This document shows, piece by piece, positions 51,892 through 60,103 of a stretch of DNA of 64,000 bases (positions are counted from its first letter, which is position 1; each line of letters opens with the position of its first letter). Source of the DNA: Verrucomicrobiota bacterium JB024. GTDB lineage: Bacteria; Verrucomicrobiota; Verrucomicrobiia; Opitutales; Cerasicoccaceae. Both the position numbers and the translations under genes were made by a program. The notes under the pieces were generated by a model. It saw only the letters and a program-made list of their open reading frames with translations, was not told where the DNA came from and did not search any database. The stretch is taken from positions 1-64,000 of the forward strand of contig JAUTCS010000020.1 in assembly GCA_030673825.1 (NCBI GenBank). The letters run 5' to 3'.

Positions 51892-53115
51892 TTAGATCCT
51901 GATGACCTTTGCCCAGACGCGGAGGATGGCGGTACGGTCACCGGCTGAATGGCTGGTGGCGAAGAGCTTGCCGGAGTTCTGGCTTTCCCGGATATGGCGC
52001 TGGAAGGCCCCGAGGAGGTAGACGCCGCCGCTTTCCACGACGGTTTCTCCCTGCAGGGAATCTTTGGCCTCAATCGGCACCGAATCATTCACGTAGCCGA
52101 TGACGTCGCCCATTTGGAGATTGTATTCCAGAGCGCACTTGCCGCCGCCCCAGTCACGCACCCCGACGTTGAGTTGAAAGCCGACATCCATGATGTCGTA
52201 ACCGCTGATCGTGACGGAGCCGGTTTCGGTCGTGGTGTACTGCGGGACCGGGATCGACTCCACTTTCTGAATGCTGGAGGTCTTACCGTCGCGCAGGAAC
52301 ATGAGCGGTTGCGCGACCAACTCCACCTCGGAGCGCGAAATCTCGGCCTGAAAGGTGGCCGTAATATCCATGCGCAGGAGCGAGGTAAAATCACCGTTGG
52401 CCAGGGAAGCGGCGATGCTGATATCATCGGTGACGTCCACCCCGATTTCCCGCGAGTCCTGGACATTCTCTTGCGAGATATAGAACTGGACCACCCACAG
52501 CGGCGAATCGATTTCCTTAAGAGAGTCGAGCAGGCCGCGCAATTTCAAGACCGCCTCGATCTTGTCCACGAGGATAAGCGAGCCGTCATCAAAGTACGTG
52601 ATTGTGCCCTGTTCGGTTTTGATGGCGTTGAGCAGGCTTTGAATCTCGTCGGACTCGGCCCGGTAGATGCGGCCCACGAAAACGGTTCTGTCCGTCTTCT
52701 CCGGGTCCCCAAGATAGAAGAGGCTGCCGTACTCGGCCAAGTCGCAGCCCAAGCGGCGAGAGAGGACCAAGAGGACATCACGCGGCTGCACCTGATCGAC
52801 CGAGAGCGAGATTAGCTTGTCATCGAGCGATTCGGCCCAGACGACGGAAAGTCCGGTGTCGGCAGCAAAGCGCCGCATGAAGGCCCCCACGGCCATCCCC
52901 TCAACCTGATAGGAACAGCTAACGCCCTCCTTTGGATCTCCGAGTAGCTGGCGTCTACTTTCCTCCGCCCTTTGGATAAAATGCTTCCATTGCGGCTGTC
53001 CCAAGAGAAGATCGTCTTTCTTCGTCGTCTGGCACCCGGTCAACAAAGACACGCTCGCCAGTATGCAGAGTAAGAGCACCTTCCCACCAATCGATTTTCT
53101 TGATCTTCTTTCCAT
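51892..53115 (-). CDS. Phage secretin (pIV-like), lipoprotein
   Basis: A 407-residue secretin for phage exit through the outer membrane. Signal peptide VLLLCILASVSLLTGC has lipobox LTGC; residues ~65-150 are N domains (SLSVDQVQPRDVLLVLSRRLG), and the C-terminal secretin domain has VELVAQPLMFLRDGKTSSI, and SGGVYLLGAFQ near residue 375. It is clearly a different protein from the host secretin at 29835. The start ATG at 53113-53115 and its signal peptide lie inside the 3' end of the Zot gene (160-bp overlap, other frame). Order after pI/Zot matches genes I and IV of Ff phages; most other inoviruses lack a secretin. Confidence 0.9.
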   Translation of the reverse strand: MERRSRKSIGGKVLLLCILASVSLLTGCQTTKKDDLLLGQPQWKHFIQRAEESRRQLLGDPKEGVSCSYQVEGMAVGAFMRRFAADTGLSVVWAESLDDKLISLSVDQVQPRDVLLVLSRRLGCDLAEYGSLFYLGDPEKTDRTVFVGRIYRAESDEIQSLLNAIKTEQGTITYFDDGSLILVDKIEAVLKLRGLLDSLKEIDSPLWVVQFYISQENVQDSREIGVDVTDDISIAASLANGDFTSLLRMDITATFQAEISRSEVELVAQPLMFLRDGKTSSIQKVESIPVPQYTTTETGSVTISGYDIMDVGFQLNVGVRDWGGGKCALEYNLQMGDVIGYVNDSVPIEAKDSLQGETVVESGGVYLLGAFQRHIRESQNSGKLFATSHSAGDRTAILRVWAKVIRI

Positions 53116-54439
53116 AGTAACCGCTTTCTTCCAGAGTTTCACCGATCTTGTACCAGCGACCGCTTTCAAAGACCGCATAGAGGTTTCCGTCCTGGCGCTT
53201 GCCGATCATAGTCAGCTTGGCCGCTTCGTTTTCGAGGATGCGGATTCTGTCGTTGAGCGCGTCGATTTCGGCATAAAGTAGCTCACGTTCCATCACGACC
53301 TTCAGCAGGTCCTGGACGTGGTACTCCCGTTTGCCTTCCTTCTTGAAATCCGTCGTGAGCATGACCGGGTTTAGCTCGATCAGCCGTTGGGCTTCGGGCT
53401 TCTCCGGTGTCTTGGCATTAGCCGCTAACGGTTGCGTAGGCTTATCGGCTGGGGGCGAATCTTCGCCCGGCGTATCCCCGGTGATCTTCCCTGCCGCATG
53501 GGCCGGGATCGACTTTGTAAAGGCCATCACTTTGCCGATAGCCCACACGCCCCCGCCGCCGAAGCACAGCCACATGATGATGAGGAAGGCCGCCAGTCGG
53601 CTACTGACAGAAAACCAGTTACGGGCGAAGAACCAGCGCAACAAGGAAGGCCAGCTACGGCGTTCCCACTGCTTTTTGTTGCGCGAACTACCCGCCTGCT
53701 CGGTGGTCTCCTCTTCGCCGTCTTCCTGCGCTTCTTCGCGCTGTCTGCGATGGGGCTTTGAGTACGAGTCGTAAAGCTCATAGTATCGAGGTTTTGGATA
53801 CACCCGACGCTGAAAGCCGGTACTGACCCACTTGCGGTCAACCTTGCGTTTCTCGATTTCCCAAATGCAGGGGGACCAGTACCCGAACAACTTTGCCTTC
53901 AGTTCGTACCAATCGCCCAGGGGGATATGAAAATACGGGTCTCGCTCGGTCTCCTGATTAACCAGCTCCTTACGCAGGGCGATCATGCGCAAGATACGAT
54001 CATCCATGGCGTCAATGTCCTGCGTCAGAAACTCAATCGTTGCACCCTCATGGCGGATTTCGGCAATCCATTCACGCCAGAGCCGCCGCCGCTCGACTTC
54101 GCCGGTGCGCGGGGCGTAGTGGTGGAACTCATCGAATTGAAGATGCGCCCCCTTCAACTTTTGGTAGTCCATTTCCCACGGCCCGCTTACCCCATCGTCT
54201 TCGGTCCACTTGTCCACCGTTTCACGCGGGAGCACCTGAATACGCGAGCGCACGGTTGCCTCGTCCATGTTGAGCCGCTTCCCGGCCTCGATTACGATTT
54301 CATCCACGTTGAGCGGGATCGTCGTGTAGAGTACGCCGTCATGCTGAGGGAGCCATTCGTCCATGACGAAGGACGGCCCGCGAGTATAACTCTTATAGCC
54401 GCCCATCGGCGCAGTCGTCAGGTAAGCAACCGTATTCAT
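52955..54439 (-). CDS. zot: Zot/pI-like phage assembly ATPase
   Basis: A 494-residue inner-membrane assembly protein of the Zot/pI family. The P-loop is unusual: TAPMGGYKSYT (residues ~9-19) keeps Lys16/Ser17 but has Gly replaced by Tyr directly before the Lys. Walker B is AHLQFDEFHHY near residue 100. A charged region (200-260) precedes a transmembrane segment near 275-298 (LAAFLIIMWLCFGGGGVWAI), then a periplasmic part that would contact the secretin; pI has the same order. The 3' end overlaps the secretin gene by 160 bp. It is 13 bp after the pVI-like gene. Confidence 0.92.
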   Translation of the reverse strand: MNTVAYLTTAPMGGYKSYTRGPSFVMDEWLPQHDGVLYTTIPLNVDEIVIEAGKRLNMDEATVRSRIQVLPRETVDKWTEDDGVSGPWEMDYQKLKGAHLQFDEFHHYAPRTGEVERRRLWREWIAEIRHEGATIEFLTQDIDAMDDRILRMIALRKELVNQETERDPYFHIPLGDWYELKAKLFGYWSPCIWEIEKRKVDRKWVSTGFQRRVYPKPRYYELYDSYSKPHRRQREEAQEDGEEETTEQAGSSRNKKQWERRSWPSLLRWFFARNWFSVSSRLAAFLIIMWLCFGGGGVWAIGKVMAFTKSIPAHAAGKITGDTPGEDSPPADKPTQPLAANAKTPEKPEAQRLIELNPVMLTTDFKKEGKREYHVQDLLKVVMERELLYAEIDALNDRIRILENEAAKLTMIGKRQDGNLYAVFESGRWYKIGETLEESGYYGKKIKKIDWWEGALTLHTGERVFVDRVPDDEERRSSLGTAAMEAFYPKGGGK

Positions 54440-54451
54440 TATTCAACTACG

Positions 54452-54745
54452 CTACCCAACGGTAGGAATGATTTTAACGATGGTACGGACAATAAAGGTG
54501 CTTACCCAAATCCCGAGATAGGCCGTTATCAGGACGATAGCCAAATCCAACGGAATCCAGTAATTGACCATGTTGACGTAAGGTTTTAGAAGCTCGGCCC
54601 CTTGCTGGACGCTTTCAGGCATAGCCGAAAGCAGTGCTTCCATGAATGGTTCAACCAGATCAGACGCCTTTTCCAGCAGCCAATCCACGAAGTGCTTGAG
54701 AGCGTCAAGAATCCATCCACCTACTTTTTTTAACCAATCCCACAT
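54452..54745 (-). CDS. pVI-like minor coat protein
   Basis: A 97-residue protein with an amphipathic N-terminal helix region (WLKKVGGWILDALKHFVDWLL), a polar middle and a C-terminal transmembrane segment (IPLDLAIVLITAYLGIWV) followed by a basic end. Size, composition and position between the adsorption protein and Zot match pVI, which forms the end cap of filamentous phage with pIII. It has no sequence motif, so the call rests mainly on position and topology. Confidence 0.7.
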   Translation of the reverse strand: MWDWLKKVGGWILDALKHFVDWLLEKASDLVEPFMEALLSAMPESVQQGAELLKPYVNMVNYWIPLDLAIVLITAYLGIWVSTFIVRTIVKIIPTVG

Positions 54746-54753
54746 ATTGCCTC

Positions 54754-56553
54754 CTAGGTTACGTTAAACACGGTCTTGCGAACGCTTCGGGCGAATACCC
54801 AAATCATGAACACCGCCAGCAGCGCCCGGATAAAATCACGCAAGAGCATTAGCTCTGTTCCAAAGGCGTCGTTTTCATCCGGGGTGAAATCCAAATGCCA
54901 CGTAAAGTCTTCATCGGTGCCGATGACGGTATCTTGCGTGGAGGCAATACCCCGGATGGCATGCGGAACGACGATTTCGAACTCACCGCCGCCTTGCCCA
55001 GTGGGTGTTAAGTCTTCGATCAGCGCCCCCATTCCTGTTGCATCGGTCAAGGCCTGTGCGTCCCCTTCAAAGCCTTCATAGAGGCCTAACTCTACATCGA
55101 ACTCTTCGGGATACTCAGATTCGGAGAATGCTTCATTGATGCCATCGGAAACCCCGTTGCTCACGCCTTCGCTGACTGCTTCGGCTATGTCCTCACTCAT
55201 ATCGCCTAGAGTATTTTCCAGCGCACGACCCACCGCAGTTTCGATGTAGTCCATCGATTTATAGATGCCCTGGGCTACCTCATCATCCAAATTCTGTTGA
55301 GCATCCCACACGCCAGCGGCTACCGCATCAGCAATGCTTCCCTTACTGGCTTGGATGGCCTGTTGAACTGCTGCTGCTACCTCATCATCCGTTATCGTAC
55401 TGTCTTCCTGATCCTCAGGTGCTTCGTCGTCGTCATCACCGGGAGAATTCGGGTTGTCTTCGTAGGAACCCGAGCCGGGATTGTAATTGGGGTCAGGTGT
55501 CCATGGACTACTCCCTTCACCACCACCGCTACCGCCTGAACCACCACCGCCACTTGAACCGTTGCCAGAAGCTCCACCCGGAATTGACCAGGAGTTATTA
55601 GGGTCTGATCCGGCCTCAGATTCGGCAGCGTCCGGGTATCCGTCATAGTCGGAATCAGTCGGGGTCGAACTGGAGTCATTCGGATCGGCCCCGTAATAGC
55701 TTTCAAAATAGTCCGAAACGCCATCCCCGTCAGTATCTGCGCTTATGTCGGTATAGTCTTCAGCATGGATTGCGCCGTCATCGGTTTCGTAGGGGTGAGA
55801 GTCAGGATTATAAGGACCGGTTCCGGCCCACTCTTCATAGGCATCCGAAGCACCGTCTCCGTCTGAATCGGGCAACGCATTATTGGGATTTGTCGGGTCC
55901 GAGCCAAAATGAAGCTCGTCTTGATTAAGAATGCCGTCTCCGTCAATGTCGGTATCTTCACTGTTAGCAATGCCGTCCCCATCCACATCGCCCGGGCCGT
56001 CTAACTGCTCGTATGCGGCCCAATCGTCTGAATTCATCCCATACTTTGGATCTTCGGGATAGAAATCTACAGTGTCCGGAGCGCCGTCTCCATCGGTATC
56101 CGTAGGCACATCATCGGCATCATTCGGATCGGTTCCGGCAAGGTTTTCCATCCCATCTGAAATCCCGTCTCCGTCCGAGTCTTTTGAATAATCGCTTTGT
56201 CCGTATGTGCCGGAAGGCGCGTCAGTATATCCAGAGTCATAGAGCGCATCTTCCAATTCGTCAGGAATCCCGCTGCCGTCACTATCCGTTGATAAATCGA
56301 GGCCACCGAAATCACCGCTTTTGAGGCTTAATGTAGCGATTTCATTACCGTCAGCGTCCCTCACTAAATAAAGAAGGGTGGAGTAACCACTCGTATAAGG
56401 ACGAAGCGGCCAAATGCTATCAAAGAAATGGGCAACACCCATATTCACCGTAGAAGAACCACCAGAAAAACGGTATCTTATGCCATTCTCTGCATGCGCA
56501 GTACTCGCGACGGTTAAGACACACAATAAAAATAGAGAAAGCAGGCGTTTCAT
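54754..56553 (-). CDS. Adsorption protein (pIII-like) with thrombospondin type-3 repeats
   Basis: A 599-residue exported protein. Signal peptide to about residue 21; residues ~89-316 carry about eight calcium-binding thrombospondin type-3 repeats (DxDGDGxxD words such as DSDGDGISD and DIDGDGILN); residues ~324-348 are a Gly/Ser linker as in M13 pIII; a helical Ala/Glu-rich region follows and a C-terminal membrane anchor (LLRDFIRALLAVFMIWVF) ends the protein. The anchor plus linker and position identify the pIII analogue, whose N-terminal part would bind the host receptor. ATG at 56551-56553 overlaps the upstream stop (TGATG). Confidence 0.88.
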   Translation of the reverse strand: MKRLLSLFLLCVLTVASTAHAENGIRYRFSGGSSTVNMGVAHFFDSIWPLRPYTSGYSTLLYLVRDADGNEIATLSLKSGDFGGLDLSTDSDGSGIPDELEDALYDSGYTDAPSGTYGQSDYSKDSDGDGISDGMENLAGTDPNDADDVPTDTDGDGAPDTVDFYPEDPKYGMNSDDWAAYEQLDGPGDVDGDGIANSEDTDIDGDGILNQDELHFGSDPTNPNNALPDSDGDGASDAYEEWAGTGPYNPDSHPYETDDGAIHAEDYTDISADTDGDGVSDYFESYYGADPNDSSSTPTDSDYDGYPDAAESEAGSDPNNSWSIPGGASGNGSSGGGGSGGSGGGEGSSPWTPDPNYNPGSGSYEDNPNSPGDDDDEAPEDQEDSTITDDEVAAAVQQAIQASKGSIADAVAAGVWDAQQNLDDEVAQGIYKSMDYIETAVGRALENTLGDMSEDIAEAVSEGVSNGVSDGINEAFSESEYPEEFDVELGLYEGFEGDAQALTDATGMGALIEDLTPTGQGGGEFEIVVPHAIRGIASTQDTVIGTDEDFTWHLDFTPDENDAFGTELMLLRDFIRALLAVFMIWVFARSVRKTVFNVT

Positions 56554-56702
56554 CAAAAATCCCTTTCCCGCATCATCAATCGGATCATAAACCATGACAG
56601 GCCCGCCCCAATAAAGGCGGTGCCGGTAAGAATGGCGGTGCCGATTACTTTCAGCGTTTCCAGTTGCCCGCTTATCTGGATCAGTGCTTCAACTTCTGTC
56701 AT
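56553..56702 (-). CDS. Small single-span membrane protein (phage minor coat candidate)
   Basis: A 49-residue protein with one membrane segment (VIGTAILTGTAFIGAGLSWFMI) and a basic tail (RLMMRERD). The ATG at 56700-56702 is taken, although the frame continues 15 codons upstream. In Ff phages tiny proteins pVII and pIX sit in this part of the genome, and this could be one of them, although here it lies after the major coat gene rather than before. Its stop overlaps the adsorption protein start. Confidence 0.6.
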   Translation of the reverse strand: MTEVEALIQISGQLETLKVIGTAILTGTAFIGAGLSWFMIRLMMRERDF

Positions 56703-56764
56703 GGCGTTCTCATACACAAAAAGGTGACGGGGGATTAACCCCGCCACCCAGTTAAACGACGATG

Positions 56765-57106
56765 CTAGCCGCCAATCTTACCCGCCTTGCGCATGCCGAG
56801 CTGGATCAGCTTGAAGGCGAAGTAACCGCCGACAACGGCGATCATGATCGTGCCCAGGCCGGTGATGGCGACCGTGACATAATCGGCGAGGCTGACACCT
56901 TCACCCAGCGGCTCAGGCAGCGTCACCTGCGCCATGGCGCTGCTGGAAAGCCCGACAGCAGCCCCACCAGCAATGAGCGCCCGCTTACCGTAGCGCTTGG
57001 CCACATGGCCAACGGTCCCCGCTCGCTCGCGACAGGCTACCGCCGTGCGTTCGAAAAAGGACGGCTCACGCTTCGCCACCCCGTATTCTGCATTCATCTG
57101 ATACAT
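56765..57106 (-). CDS. Major coat protein (pVIII-like) with long leader
   Basis: A 113-residue precursor. Residues ~40-59 form a signal peptide ending AMA|Q after a basic, unusually long n-region of about 40 residues; the mature part of 54 residues has an acidic N terminus (TLPEPLGEGVSLADYV), a hydrophobic centre (GTIMIAVVGGYFAF) and a basic C terminus (RKAGK), exactly the pVIII design that packs around ssDNA. ATG at 57104-57106 has GAAAGGA 8 nt upstream. M13 pVIII has a 23-residue leader, so the long one here is unusual. Confidence 0.9.
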   Translation of the reverse strand: MYQMNAEYGVAKREPSFFERTAVACRERAGTVGHVAKRYGKRALIAGGAAVGLSSSAMAQVTLPEPLGEGVSLADYVTVAITGLGTIMIAVVGGYFAFKLIQLGMRKAGKIGG

Positions 57107-57132
57107 GATATGTTCCTTTCGTTTGTGTTTGT

Positions 57133-57267
57133 TTACTTCTGGCCGGACCAAAACCTTATGAGTCCGAAGGCCAAAAACGGCTTTAGCGAGTAATAGACCG
57201 CGATATGGAAAACCAAGCAGACCCAGTAGTAATGGAAGAAGACTTGGAAGGGTGATTCGTATTCCAT
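57133..57267 (-). CDS. Tiny hydrophobic protein (pVII/pIX-like candidate)
   Basis: A 44-residue hydrophobic protein, MEYESPFQVFFHYYW then a membrane segment (VCLVFHIAVYYSL) and a basic end (FWSGQK). Encoded directly upstream of the major coat gene, where M13 has genes VII and IX. The Shine-Dalgarno is weak (GGTAGT), so translation is uncertain. Confidence 0.5.
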   Translation of the reverse strand: MEYESPFQVFFHYYWVCLVFHIAVYYSLKPFLAFGLIRFWSGQK

Positions 57268-57278
57268 AACGACTACCA

Positions 57279-57449
57279 CTAGCGGTCCAATGAGGGGCGG
57301 ATATGAACTTCCCATTCGAGAGGGACGCACAAGGCCGCCAAAAGAAGAGGGGTGTTAAGCCCCCTCATGAGCGTTTCAGACTTGTCAACATGTACGGTGA
57401 CGTGCTGAGCAACCGCATCTATTTCGATTAAAAGATTTTCAAAATCCAT
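57279..57449 (-). CDS. Small protein (pVII/pIX-like candidate)
   Basis: A 56-residue protein with a polar first half (MDFENLLIEIDAVAQHV) and one hydrophobic stretch (LNTPLLLAALCVPLEW). ATG at 57447-57449 has AGGAA 7 nt upstream. It lies between the ssDNA-binding protein and the coat genes, the position of gene VII/IX in Ff phages. The frame is open upstream into the gV 3' region, but this start is the best supported. Confidence 0.55.
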   Translation of the reverse strand: MDFENLLIEIDAVAQHVTVHVDKSETLMRGLNTPLLLAALCVPLEWEVHIRPSLDR

Positions 57450-57606
57450 GGACGTTTCCTGTGTTGATAGATTCGCGTACGAGCTTCGGTTAGCACAGGG
57501 GCGGACTGTCCATTGACAGTTATGTTGCCCCTTAACAAGGAAAGGGGGCGGGCCGACCGCCCCCCAGCCCGCAAGCGGGCTGGAGGGCGATGCGGCCCCG
57601 CCTGCC

Positions 57607-57921
57607 CTACCCTTCAAGCATCCTTCCGTTCAGGTTCAGGATGCCCTTGTCTTCCATCGACGGCTCGATGGTAAAGCGGCAGGACTGCCCTTCCTTCGGA
57701 ACTTCGGGGATCGGGCCGTCACCGCGCTTGGCATCGGTGATAACCACGACCTGTTTACCGCACAGGAGAGTGGTTTTTTGCAGGTGATAGGGCTTCCCCT
57801 GCCGGGAAGTGCCCGCCACAGTCTCGGTGTTCAGGCAAAAGCCCTGTACACCGACTTTCCCCGAGAATGCCCAGGGATCTAGTTGAGACCCGTTGCCGTT
57901 AGGTTTAGCTTGTTCAGCCAT
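57607..57921 (-). CDS. ssDNA-binding protein (gV-like) candidate
   Basis: A 104-residue small protein, overlapping the Rep gene's 3' end by 43 bp. Predicted beta-rich (AFSGKVGVQGFCLN, PYHLQKTTLLCGKQVVVITDAK, SCRFTIEPSMEDKGILNL), which suits an OB-fold ssDNA-binding protein of gV type that coats the packaged strand. Position directly after the replication initiator matches gene V of Ff phages. Sequence identity with gV is not evident, so the call depends on position, length and predicted fold. Confidence 0.65.
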   Translation of the reverse strand: MAEQAKPNGNGSQLDPWAFSGKVGVQGFCLNTETVAGTSRQGKPYHLQKTTLLCGKQVVVITDAKRGDGPIPEVPKEGQSCRFTIEPSMEDKGILNLNGRMLEG

Positions 57922-59060
57922 TTGATTACTCTTTCGTTTGTTGTTTTTATTTCATGGGCACCGCGAATTTTCACATGCGGGTTGCCCGAGAGTTGTTCTC
58001 TCGCCTCTTCGACGAGAATGTCTGTGAAATCGTCCTCAAGGATCACGCGGTAACGGCGGCTCGACTTGAGGTCACAGCGGAAAGTCACAGTACGGCCCCA
58101 CCGCACTATTTTCTCACCCAGCGTAAGGGAATCGTCTACCTTGCGCTTTTTCTGTTTTCCGCCGGGGGGACGGCTAGCGGTGGGGCCGCAAGTGTAAAAG
58201 CCTCGGGAGGCTTGAAAGATACGGATGCGCTGACGCTGCAAAACCCACTCGGGAAGCGTGGCCGATTTGGTCACGTACTTGAACAGGTATTTGAAGGTTT
58301 CGCCTTTGATGCGCTGGACATGGGTACGGCCCTTGCCCCAAAATTCGTTGACCTTGAACAGGTCGATGGGCTTACGCCACAGCAGCACGATATGCCAATG
58401 CGGCCAGCCGGAGACGTGGAACTCCAGTTTCCAGCAATACGGGATATCCTTGCGCTTGAGCCGCTTTTTCGGGGACCAGCGCGACACGCTACGGACCAGA
58501 TGCCCGCGCAGGTCGTAAAGGAACTGCCGCATATGGCGTTTGCCGATCTCGTAAGCCGTTTCAGGATCGGGGTAACGCTTCGGGTCCATCGTTACCGTGA
58601 TGGCCCGGCTGTCACGCAAATCGGGGATGCCCTTCTTTTCCAGATCCTTGACCTTGAGGTGTGCCCCGTAGTCGCTGAACCAGTTCGGCGGCTCGTAGCG
58701 GGTGAGCACGACGGGCGATATATCCGGGGTATCGCCGGATTCGTCCAGCATCTCACGCAGGTAAGCCAGGCGGATTTCGTCGAGGCAGAAAGGATCTTCC
58801 TCTTTAGGCTTGGGCCGGTACGGGCCAATGCCCCTTTCTCTCATACGCCGGTCAAGCCGGTTACGCTGATGGAGGAGCTTACGCTTTTCCTCAATGGGCA
58901 AAGACGGATCGATACCATGCGCCCGGTCGAGATCCTCGAACATCCCGTGAAGCCGGGACATGCAAGAGGCCTGCTCGCTTTTGCGCTCAACGTAGCGCAC
59001 CGGATCAAACCGTTGCGACCGGTTGAGCTTCGGGCTTGTCAGGATGCCGCGACCCGCCAT
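57879..59060 (-). CDS. Rolling-circle replication initiator (HUH Rep)
   Basis: A 393-residue replication initiator. The HUH motif is GWPHWHIVLLW (His221, His223), and the catalytic Tyr motif is KYLFKYVTK (Tyr258, Tyr262; two tyrosines four apart, as in HUH superfamily-1 phage Reps). The N-terminal part (RDSRAITVTMDPKRYPD) resembles the conserved motif 1 strand. It nicks the plus-strand origin to start rolling-circle replication, corresponding to gene II of Ff phages. ATG at 59058-59060 has GAAAGGA 10 nt upstream; 43-bp overlap with the gV-like gene. Confidence 0.92.
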   Translation of the reverse strand: MAGRGILTSPKLNRSQRFDPVRYVERKSEQASCMSRLHGMFEDLDRAHGIDPSLPIEEKRKLLHQRNRLDRRMRERGIGPYRPKPKEEDPFCLDEIRLAYLREMLDESGDTPDISPVVLTRYEPPNWFSDYGAHLKVKDLEKKGIPDLRDSRAITVTMDPKRYPDPETAYEIGKRHMRQFLYDLRGHLVRSVSRWSPKKRLKRKDIPYCWKLEFHVSGWPHWHIVLLWRKPIDLFKVNEFWGKGRTHVQRIKGETFKYLFKYVTKSATLPEWVLQRQRIRIFQASRGFYTCGPTASRPPGGKQKKRKVDDSLTLGEKIVRWGRTVTFRCDLKSSRRYRVILEDDFTDILVEEAREQLSGNPHVKIRGAHEIKTTNERVIKWLNKLNLTATGLN

Positions 59061-59419
59061 TATGGAAGGTCCTTTCGTTTGTTGTTTCGACAACACAGGC
59101 CCCGGATTGAGTTGCCGCTCGCCGGGGCCTCCTTTTCGTTTGAAATCGGGAGGGCCGGGGGAGAAGAAGCCCCCGGCCCATTTGTAACCGCCATCTCTAC
59201 TGTTTTATCGTCCCCGTCTTCGGGGAAATGCTCGGTGGCGTGGGTACGCAAAAACGCTTCCACTAAATTGAAAGTGAACAGACCGACGACACAGACTTGA
59301 ATTCGCTTGGCGTCCCCTTCAGAAGGTGGATTCCAGAGGTTTCGGGACTTGATATCGCGTTCAATCGCTGAATACGCCTGCCGGAGCACCTGGACTACTG
59401 TTTGCTTGCTCTCAGACAT
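59060..59419 (-). CDS. Phage early-region protein, unknown function
   Basis: A 119-residue protein without a recognised family. The first ~60 residues are helical and polar (SKQTVVQVLRQAYSAIERDIKSR), followed by a short hydrophobic stretch (VCVVGLFTFNLVEAFL) and a Pro/Gly-rich tail with CCRNNKRK. It overlaps the upstream double-RHH gene by 8 bp and abuts the Rep start, so it is an early regulator or replication helper. Confidence 0.6.
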   Translation of the reverse strand: MSESKQTVVQVLRQAYSAIERDIKSRNLWNPPSEGDAKRIQVCVVGLFTFNLVEAFLRTHATEHFPEDGDDKTVEMAVTNGPGASSPPALPISNEKEAPASGNSIRGLCCRNNKRKDLP

Positions 59420-59786
59420 GGCGAACGGGGGCAGTCAGGAAAGACTTGTCATACACGACCCCCTTACGGAGGGCGGCTAGTCGCAGAGCACAACGCAGCT
59501 TGTAACCCGGCTCCATCGTGTACCGGCTCCACAGTTTATGCAGACGGGAACGCTCGGAAGGGTTCAGGCGAATGACGAAAGGCCGTGTGGAGGAATCGGA
59601 GGAAGTCTGATCAATCAAGGATTCAGGGTCTTCGAACTGATAGGCAACGGCGATGCGGAGAGCACGCTTGAGCGCGGCTGAACGGGTGGGCAGAGCGTAG
59701 GCAGACCGGAGGCGGTCAAGGCGTCCGTAATCTGACTGTGTCAGGCGAACCGAGAGCCGGGGATACTGCTTAGCCGGGAAGCCCAT
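59412..59786 (-). CDS. Double ribbon-helix-helix-like DNA-binding protein
   Basis: A 124-residue protein with two repeats of a ribbon-helix-helix-like pattern: RLSVRLTQSDYGRLDRLR (about 11-28, then ALPTRSAALKRAL) and RPFVIRLNPSERSRLHKLW (about 69-87, then LRCALRLAAL). Two RHH units in one chain would bind DNA without dimerising. The gene starts at the TGATG overlap with the upstream gene; it is part of the early cluster, hence probably a regulator. Confidence 0.65.
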   Translation of the reverse strand: MGFPAKQYPRLSVRLTQSDYGRLDRLRSAYALPTRSAALKRALRIAVAYQFEDPESLIDQTSSDSSTRPFVIRLNPSERSRLHKLWSRYTMEPGYKLRCALRLAALRKGVVYDKSFLTAPVRHV

Positions 59787-60103
59787 CAATTAAGCCCTCC
59801 TGTCGAATATCCCTGCATGGCACGAAGACGGTCCCGGTAAAGCAATAGATGATCGGTTTCGCCATCGTCGAAATGCTCCAGCCAATGAGAGAGCGTATCG
59901 AAGAACGTATACGTAGCCCCCGGATCGATACCCGCTTCGCCACACTCATGCTCAAACGTGCTCGGCGTTAGCTCATCGTCTTCGTAGTCCCCGTAGCAAG
60001 AACGAGCCACCTTGACCAATCGATCCAGATAAAGGCTTATCGCCACATCGACAAAGTCATCAGGCGAAAGCGAAAGGTGACGGGGTATGGCTAACTCAGG
60101 CAT
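59786..60103 (-). CDS. Phage early protein, unknown function
   Basis: A 105-residue acidic protein, no signal or membrane segment, no family recognised. Predicted mostly helical (SPDDFVDVAISLYLDRLVKVA, DTLSHWLEHFDDGE). It overlaps the downstream gene (TGATG) and the upstream HTH gene by 8 bp, so all four early genes 60302-59060 read as one transcription unit. Confidence 0.6.
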   Translation of the reverse strand: MPELAIPRHLSLSPDDFVDVAISLYLDRLVKVARSCYGDYEDDELTPSTFEHECGEAGIDPGATYTFFDTLSHWLEHFDDGETDHLLLYRDRLRAMQGYSTGGLN

